Source: Ruminococcus sp. AF31-8BH
Lineage (GTDB): Bacteria > Bacillota > Clostridia > Lachnospirales > Lachnospiraceae
Reading direction: 5' to 3'
Length of the DNA: 64,000 nt
NCBI RefSeq assembly: GCF_003460605.1
Contig: NZ_QTVN01000004.1
Coordinates: 124,001 to 188,000, forward strand
Shown here: positions 60,096 through 64,000 of the stretch, piece by piece
How positions within the stretch are numbered: position 1 is the first letter of the stretch
Layout: every line of letters starts with the position of its first letter
The notes under the pieces: model-generated
The model's input: only the letters and a program-made list of their open reading frames with translations
What the model was told of the DNA's origin: nothing
Databases searched by the model: none
Translations under genes and position numbers: made by a program

Positions 60096-61649
60096 CTATA
60101 AATTATTTTCTTTTTCAGTATCACTTTTTTGACTTTTCTTTTTTCTTTCCTGGTAACGATATTCTGAAGGCGTCATGCCGCAGGATTTCCGAAAAATCTG
60201 AGTAAAATAGGAAGCATCATTGTATCCTGTAAATGTTGCTATATCTGTAATGTCAAAGTCCGTATTTCCCAGAAATTCTTTTGCCTTTTTCAGCCGCACC
60301 TCTGTGAGATATTTGGAAAATGTTAATCCGGTTTTATTTTTAAAGGTTCTGCTGAGGTGTCCCACGCTTACAAAGTATTTATGCTCTGCAAGCTCATTTA
60401 ATGTAATATCATCTGCATAATGATTTTCGAGATACACTAAAATATTTTCTATCAGAAGTTCATTTTCATTTTCCTCGTTTTTTTCACAGACTTCTTTCAA
60501 AATCATAAGCAAATATTTTTTCAACTCATCTGCTGTATGAAATTGATACAGATCAATCTTAAAATCAAACAGGAAATATCCCCCTTCTCCCTTGGGTATC
60601 TGACATCCATTATAATACTTTTTCCTGAGAACGGAAAAAAGCTGTATGATTGCATTATAAAGACTGTAAATGTTTGCGCGCTCGCTTATGCATCTGGCAA
60701 ATAAGTTATCTATGATTTTTTCTGCCTCATAAATACGGCCAAATTCTACGACTCTGCTGAATATTTCCAGGGTTTCTTTTTCCAGCAGATTTTTAATTTC
60801 CAGTTCTTCTTTCCAGAAAAACAGATTTTCATTTATTAAAATACGGTTGTTGATTGCGTAAATACACTCTCTGTACGCCCTTTCAATTTCCCTTCTTTCT
60901 TTGTGGATGCCACTGATTCCAAACCACGAATTATGGTCCAAGCTGTTTTTTAGCTGCAAAAGATCAGTCTCTCCAATGCATGCTTTGAAATCCATTTTCT
61001 GCTTGCAAAAAAAGAGTAATATGCATTCACCTTTATTTTTAAAGTACCAGCTTTGTACATTGGCAGTAGTTCTTTTAGTTTGCAAATATTTTTTTATTTG
61101 TTGATATCCCGAATGCGAAACCTCTCCCTTCGCCATAAAAAACCAGGAGTACTCTTTCCAAAGCTCCGCCAGAATCAGCTCATCAAGCAGCTTTTTATTT
61201 TGTATCAATTGTGCAAAATCCAGATTCTCAACAATTCCTTTTAGTTTATTGATATTTTCCAGATTATCTGACTTTGCTTTTTCAACAAGAATATCATTTA
61301 TAGACTTAAGCAATTCTGATTCGTTGATTGGTTTTGTCAGATAGTCCTTTACCTGATAGCGCAGCGCATTTCTTGCGTACTGAAAATCTTCATATCCGGT
61401 TTCTATCACTACTGAGCATTTCGGCACATGCTCCTGCACATATTTTGCCAGCTCCAGTCCATCTACATTTGGCATCCGGATATCCGTAATGATAATATCC
61501 GCTTCGTTTTCCTGAAGATATTCTATTACTTCTTCCCCATCTTCAAAATCTCCATTCACCGAAATCGGCAGTCCGGATTTTTCAAGCATCATGACAAGTG
61601 CTTTTCTCGCATAATATTCGTCATCTGCAACTAAAATTTTAAAATTCAT
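60096..61649 (-). CDS. YesN-type response regulator with AraC domain
   Basis: A 517-residue regulator. The receiver (ILVADDE; Asp56 in IIITDIRMPN; Lys in YLTKPINESE) is followed by a long helical middle and a C-terminal AraC domain (ITLNELAEHKYFVSVGHLSR; FDITDIATFTGYNDASYFTQ). The start at MNFKILVADDE has AGAGGT upstream; the ORF from 61694 begins within the kinase gene. It lies 2 nt after the sensor kinase and upstream of the carboxylesterase. Confidence 0.93.
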   Translation of the reverse strand: MNFKILVADDEYYARKALVMMLEKSGLPISVNGDFEDGEEVIEYLQENEADIIITDIRMPNVDGLELAKYVQEHVPKCSVVIETGYEDFQYARNALRYQVKDYLTKPINESELLKSINDILVEKAKSDNLENINKLKGIVENLDFAQLIQNKKLLDELILAELWKEYSWFFMAKGEVSHSGYQQIKKYLQTKRTTANVQSWYFKNKGECILLFFCKQKMDFKACIGETDLLQLKNSLDHNSWFGISGIHKERREIERAYRECIYAINNRILINENLFFWKEELEIKNLLEKETLEIFSRVVEFGRIYEAEKIIDNLFARCISERANIYSLYNAIIQLFSVLRKKYYNGCQIPKGEGGYFLFDFKIDLYQFHTADELKKYLLMILKEVCEKNEENENELLIENILVYLENHYADDITLNELAEHKYFVSVGHLSRTFKNKTGLTFSKYLTEVRLKKAKEFLGNTDFDITDIATFTGYNDASYFTQIFRKSCGMTPSEYRYQERKKKSQKSDTEKENNL

Positions 61650-61651
61650 TT

Positions 61652-63430
61652 TTATACCTCTTTTTCCAATACCGGAAAACGAACCGTTACACAAGTGTAT
61701 TCTCCCTGATTACTTTCTACCAAGATTCCAAATTCTTCTCCATAATAGTTTTTAATCCTCTGGTGTACATTTATCAGGCCGATTCCGGATGAACTCTGAT
61801 TCACGCCTTGCTGCAGGTCTTTTTCTAATTCCTGGTGTAACATCTGCAGTGTTTCATCGCTCATTCCATTTCCGTTATCACAAATACTGATTTCTGCTAT
61901 ATTAGCCGAAGTGATTTTTCCGGTCACTTCTATCCGCCCTCTTCGTTTGCAGGGAATGACACCATGTTCCATTGCGTTTTCCATTAATGGCTGTAATATA
62001 AACTTTAACATTTCACAGGTCAGCATTTCCTCTTCCACATTATAAATCACGTCAAATTTTCCCGGAAAACGCATGGACTGTATTTTTACATAGCACTGAA
62101 GATTCTCAAGCTCCTTTTTCAGCTGTACAATATTTCCCCCTTTTACGTTATAATGAAAAATATGAGACAGGCATTCTGAAATTTCCGATATTTCATCAAC
62201 TCCATTTAGTTTTGCCAATGCACTGACAATATTTAATGTATTATATAAAAAATGGGGATTGATCTGATATTGCAGCATTTGCAGTTCTGTTTTTTTCTGG
62301 CTTATTTCGTTTTTGTATGCCAGAATAATATTCTCTTCAATACGTGATACAAGATCATTATAGCCACTTACCATTGTAGAAATTTCTTGTGGAACATCCT
62401 CTTTTAATTGGATATGCCGTGGTTTTTGTTTTTTATGTAAGGTTACCTGATTTAACGCATTGGAAAATTCAGTAATCGGCTTGGTAATGCGACTGATCAG
62501 CTGCATTCCTCCAAACAGTAAGAAAACAAAAACCATCAAAATCCCAAAACAAAAAAGCAAAATATTCTTTATACTATTGAGAAGAAAGCTTTTTCGCTGC
62601 ATACATTGAACCAGATACCAGTCCAAATCATCGATCTTAACAACATATGCGTTCCAGACAGAGCCATCCGCTTCCAATGTTCCCTGATGGTTTGAACTTT
62701 CATAAATTTTCTTCACGTCCTCAAGAAGAAAATTGTTTTCTTTTTCAGAAGAATAAATAATCCCGTTTCTGTTAAAAAGACAGCATTCAATTTCATCATT
62801 TGAAAACACGGAAAAGCTCTTTTCTATTTCTTCAAAATCCAAATCAATATAAATTGTAGCAAGCTTTTGATCCGATTCCACAGGATACATAGCGTATGCG
62901 ATTGTCAGCAATTTATAAGAAAGCATATTTATTTCGCCTTCATATACATCTGTAACGTATTCCTCATTTTTATAGCCAACCCTTGAATAGGCAATATGCT
63001 TTTTTGCTTGCTTAATCTGTGTCAACGAGTCTTCCACAAAGTTACCATAAACATTTCCATTTTCAGTTAAAATAGTAGTGCGCAAAATAAATGGATTAAT
63101 TCCACTGATATCTTCCAGAATACCATTTACATATTCCTTTGATGAAAGCTGCTTTTTTAAAGACTGTTTTTCATAATCGTTTCGAATATCTGTCATGATA
63201 TTTTTATCTATCAAGGGCAGATATTTCAAATAATCCAGATTCTTTGTTATGGTCTCGATTTCCATCTCCCACTGACTGTTCATTTTGTGCAAATAAAACC
63301 AATTATTTTTTTCAGCCTCCTTCACATCAATGAAAAAGGAGGCACAAATTACTATCAGGGAAAACAGAAAACAGCATGCTAATCCAATAAAAAGCTGCCA
63401 CCATACAGGTAATCTTGAAATTCGCTTCAC
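61652..63430 (-). CDS. YesM-type sensor histidine kinase with extracytoplasmic domain
   Basis: A 592-residue kinase. The N-terminal helix (about 11-34), an extracytoplasmic sensor region of about 250 residues, a second helix (LLFCFGILMVFVFLLFGGM) and a HAMP segment precede the phosphoacceptor His in QYQINPHFLYNTLNIV and the ATPase domain (CDNGNGMSD; SSGIGLINVHQRI). The start codon is GTG with AAAGGAG 7 nt upstream. It lies 2 nt after the binding-protein stop, which suggests that the binding protein delivers the signal. Confidence 0.93.
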   Translation of the reverse strand: MKRISRLPVWWQLFIGLACCFLFSLIVICASFFIDVKEAEKNNWFYLHKMNSQWEMEIETITKNLDYLKYLPLIDKNIMTDIRNDYEKQSLKKQLSSKEYVNGILEDISGINPFILRTTILTENGNVYGNFVEDSLTQIKQAKKHIAYSRVGYKNEEYVTDVYEGEINMLSYKLLTIAYAMYPVESDQKLATIYIDLDFEEIEKSFSVFSNDEIECCLFNRNGIIYSSEKENNFLLEDVKKIYESSNHQGTLEADGSVWNAYVVKIDDLDWYLVQCMQRKSFLLNSIKNILLFCFGILMVFVFLLFGGMQLISRITKPITEFSNALNQVTLHKKQKPRHIQLKEDVPQEISTMVSGYNDLVSRIEENIILAYKNEISQKKTELQMLQYQINPHFLYNTLNIVSALAKLNGVDEISEISECLSHIFHYNVKGGNIVQLKKELENLQCYVKIQSMRFPGKFDVIYNVEEEMLTCEMLKFILQPLMENAMEHGVIPCKRRGRIEVTGKITSANIAEISICDNGNGMSDETLQMLHQELEKDLQQGVNQSSSGIGLINVHQRIKNYYGEEFGILVESNQGEYTCVTVRFPVLEKEV

Positions 63431-63432
63431 AC

Positions 63433-64000
63433 TCAGGCTCCTTTCTGCAAAATCAAAAGATCATTCCATTCTTTCAAAAATGCTCTTTCTGTATATGTTT
63501 GAGGGGAACTGGTCAAGTTCTGAAACAAGGCATCCCTGGCATCAGTTTTTTCGCTCTCATAAGCAAATTCCTCCAGGAAAAACTCACCGCTTCTGATCCT
63601 ATCCGTAAATACCTTCGCATAATTGTCTTCTACATCTACAGATTTTATGCAGGAATAGGCCCCGGCCTGATCTGCATAATATTCACTGACATTTTTTGAA
63701 AATACATAATCCAGAAATTTTCCAGCCGCTTCCGGATGCTTGCAGGATGCAGAAACCCCCAATGTCGCATCTATTTTTACTACAACCCTTGCCTGATTTT
63801 CATTGTATGTAGGAAACGGCATAAATAACAAATCCATATACGGGTTTATTTTTTTTATTATAGGATATGCCCAGTTACCCTGAAGGAACATATAGGCTTC
63901 TCCCTTTGCAAATTTTTTTACAGCTTCATCATATCCTGTGTTTATAGTCTGTTTCTGACCATATTGTCTTATTTCTAAAAATTTCCTGGTAGAATCAAGT
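63433..64000 (-). CDS. Extracellular solute-binding protein, family 1 (partial, 5' end outside window)
   Basis: Only the C-terminal 188 codons are present. The segment KKFAKGEAYMFLQGNWAYP is the typical mid-region of family 1 carbohydrate-binding lipoproteins, and the end (GKFLDYVFSKNVSEYYADQAG) fits the closing helices. No permease lies between it and the kinase, so it may act as a co-sensor for the kinase rather than as an importer subunit. The left part and signal peptide are outside the window. Confidence 0.88.
   Translation of the reverse strand, partial: LDSTRKFLEIRQYGQKQTINTGYDEAVKKFAKGEAYMFLQGNWAYPIIKKINPYMDLLFMPFPTYNENQARVVVKIDATLGVSASCKHPEAAGKFLDYVFSKNVSEYYADQAGAYSCIKSVDVEDNYAKVFTDRIRSGEFFLEEFAYESEKTDARDALFQNLTSSPQTYTERAFLKEWNDLLILQKGA

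Noticed and set aside
1..64000. CRISPR arrays, tRNA or rRNA genes, prophage or intact insertion sequences
   Set aside because: No regularly spaced direct repeats, no cloverleaf or rRNA-like sequence and no transposase or phage genes were recognised on either strand.

Overview
The window looks like a chromosomal segment of an anaerobic, Gram-positive, gut-type clostridium, most probably a Lachnospiraceae member close to Blautia. The reasons are the rho-rpmE-yqhQ-prmC-prfA block, YesM/YesN-type two-component systems, a monomeric [FeFe] hydrogenase, a glycyl radical enzyme, HdrABC/Flx genes, and no respiratory membrane complexes. Fifty-one protein genes are supported. All but one (a ROK repressor) lie on the minus strand. 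I see no rRNA, tRNA, CRISPR array or intact transposase.

Layout by region. 1-7.5 kb: a sugar ABC importer (ATPase, permease, binding protein), followed downstream by a YesN/YesM two-component pair and a degenerate ABC ATPase cut by the window edge. 7.6-13.8 kb: a carbohydrate-acid or polyol locus (GntP permease, long-chain dehydrogenase, an unusual HPr-like/PfkB fusion kinase, a VOC protein) with a divergent ROK regulator. 14.0-26.7 kb: the central interest, a run of mdh, hdrBCA, flxDCBA, frdBA and a two-subunit fumarase, all in one direction. 27-35.6 kb: pepT, an [FeFe] hydrogenase, a ferredoxin-type aldo/keto reductase, a glycyl radical enzyme with its activase, and a 42-residue FeoB-associated Cys-rich protein. 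35.8-40.9 kb: a PTS-IIC-like membrane protein, an orphan Bce-type two-component system, an M42 peptidase and HflX. 41-50 kb: housekeeping genes (TPR lipoprotein, glmM, nucleotidyltransferase, prfA, prmC, yqhQ, rpmE, rho). 50-64 kb: a secreted C1 peptidase, hisC, mgtE, a phospholipase D-like protein, then a binding protein / kinase / regulator / carboxylesterase set cut by the right edge.

The strongest candidate for an undescribed system is the 14.8-26.7 kb module. It encodes every step oxaloacetate -> malate -> fumarate -> succinate, together with a cytosolic NADH-oxidising Flx-Hdr complex of the electron-bifurcating type, and it has no membrane anchor for the fumarate reductase. The reductase flavoprotein is atypical: it has a 90-residue N-terminal extension, Asn in place of the histidine that binds FAD covalently, and no C-terminal helical domain. 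The malate dehydrogenase belongs to the LDH fold family but has Arg at the specificity position. A near-consensus Rex (NADH-sensing) operator lies upstream. My inference is a soluble NADH:fumarate reductase that may conserve energy as reduced ferredoxin.

Repeats are prominent. There are three copies of an exactly 162-bp MITE-like element with terminal inverted repeats, one of which supplies the stop codon of mdh. Two diverged copies of a structured repeat show compensatory base changes and sit 5' of mdh and of frdB. There is also one IS1182-like MITE and one hairpin-rich stretch after 50.2 kb.
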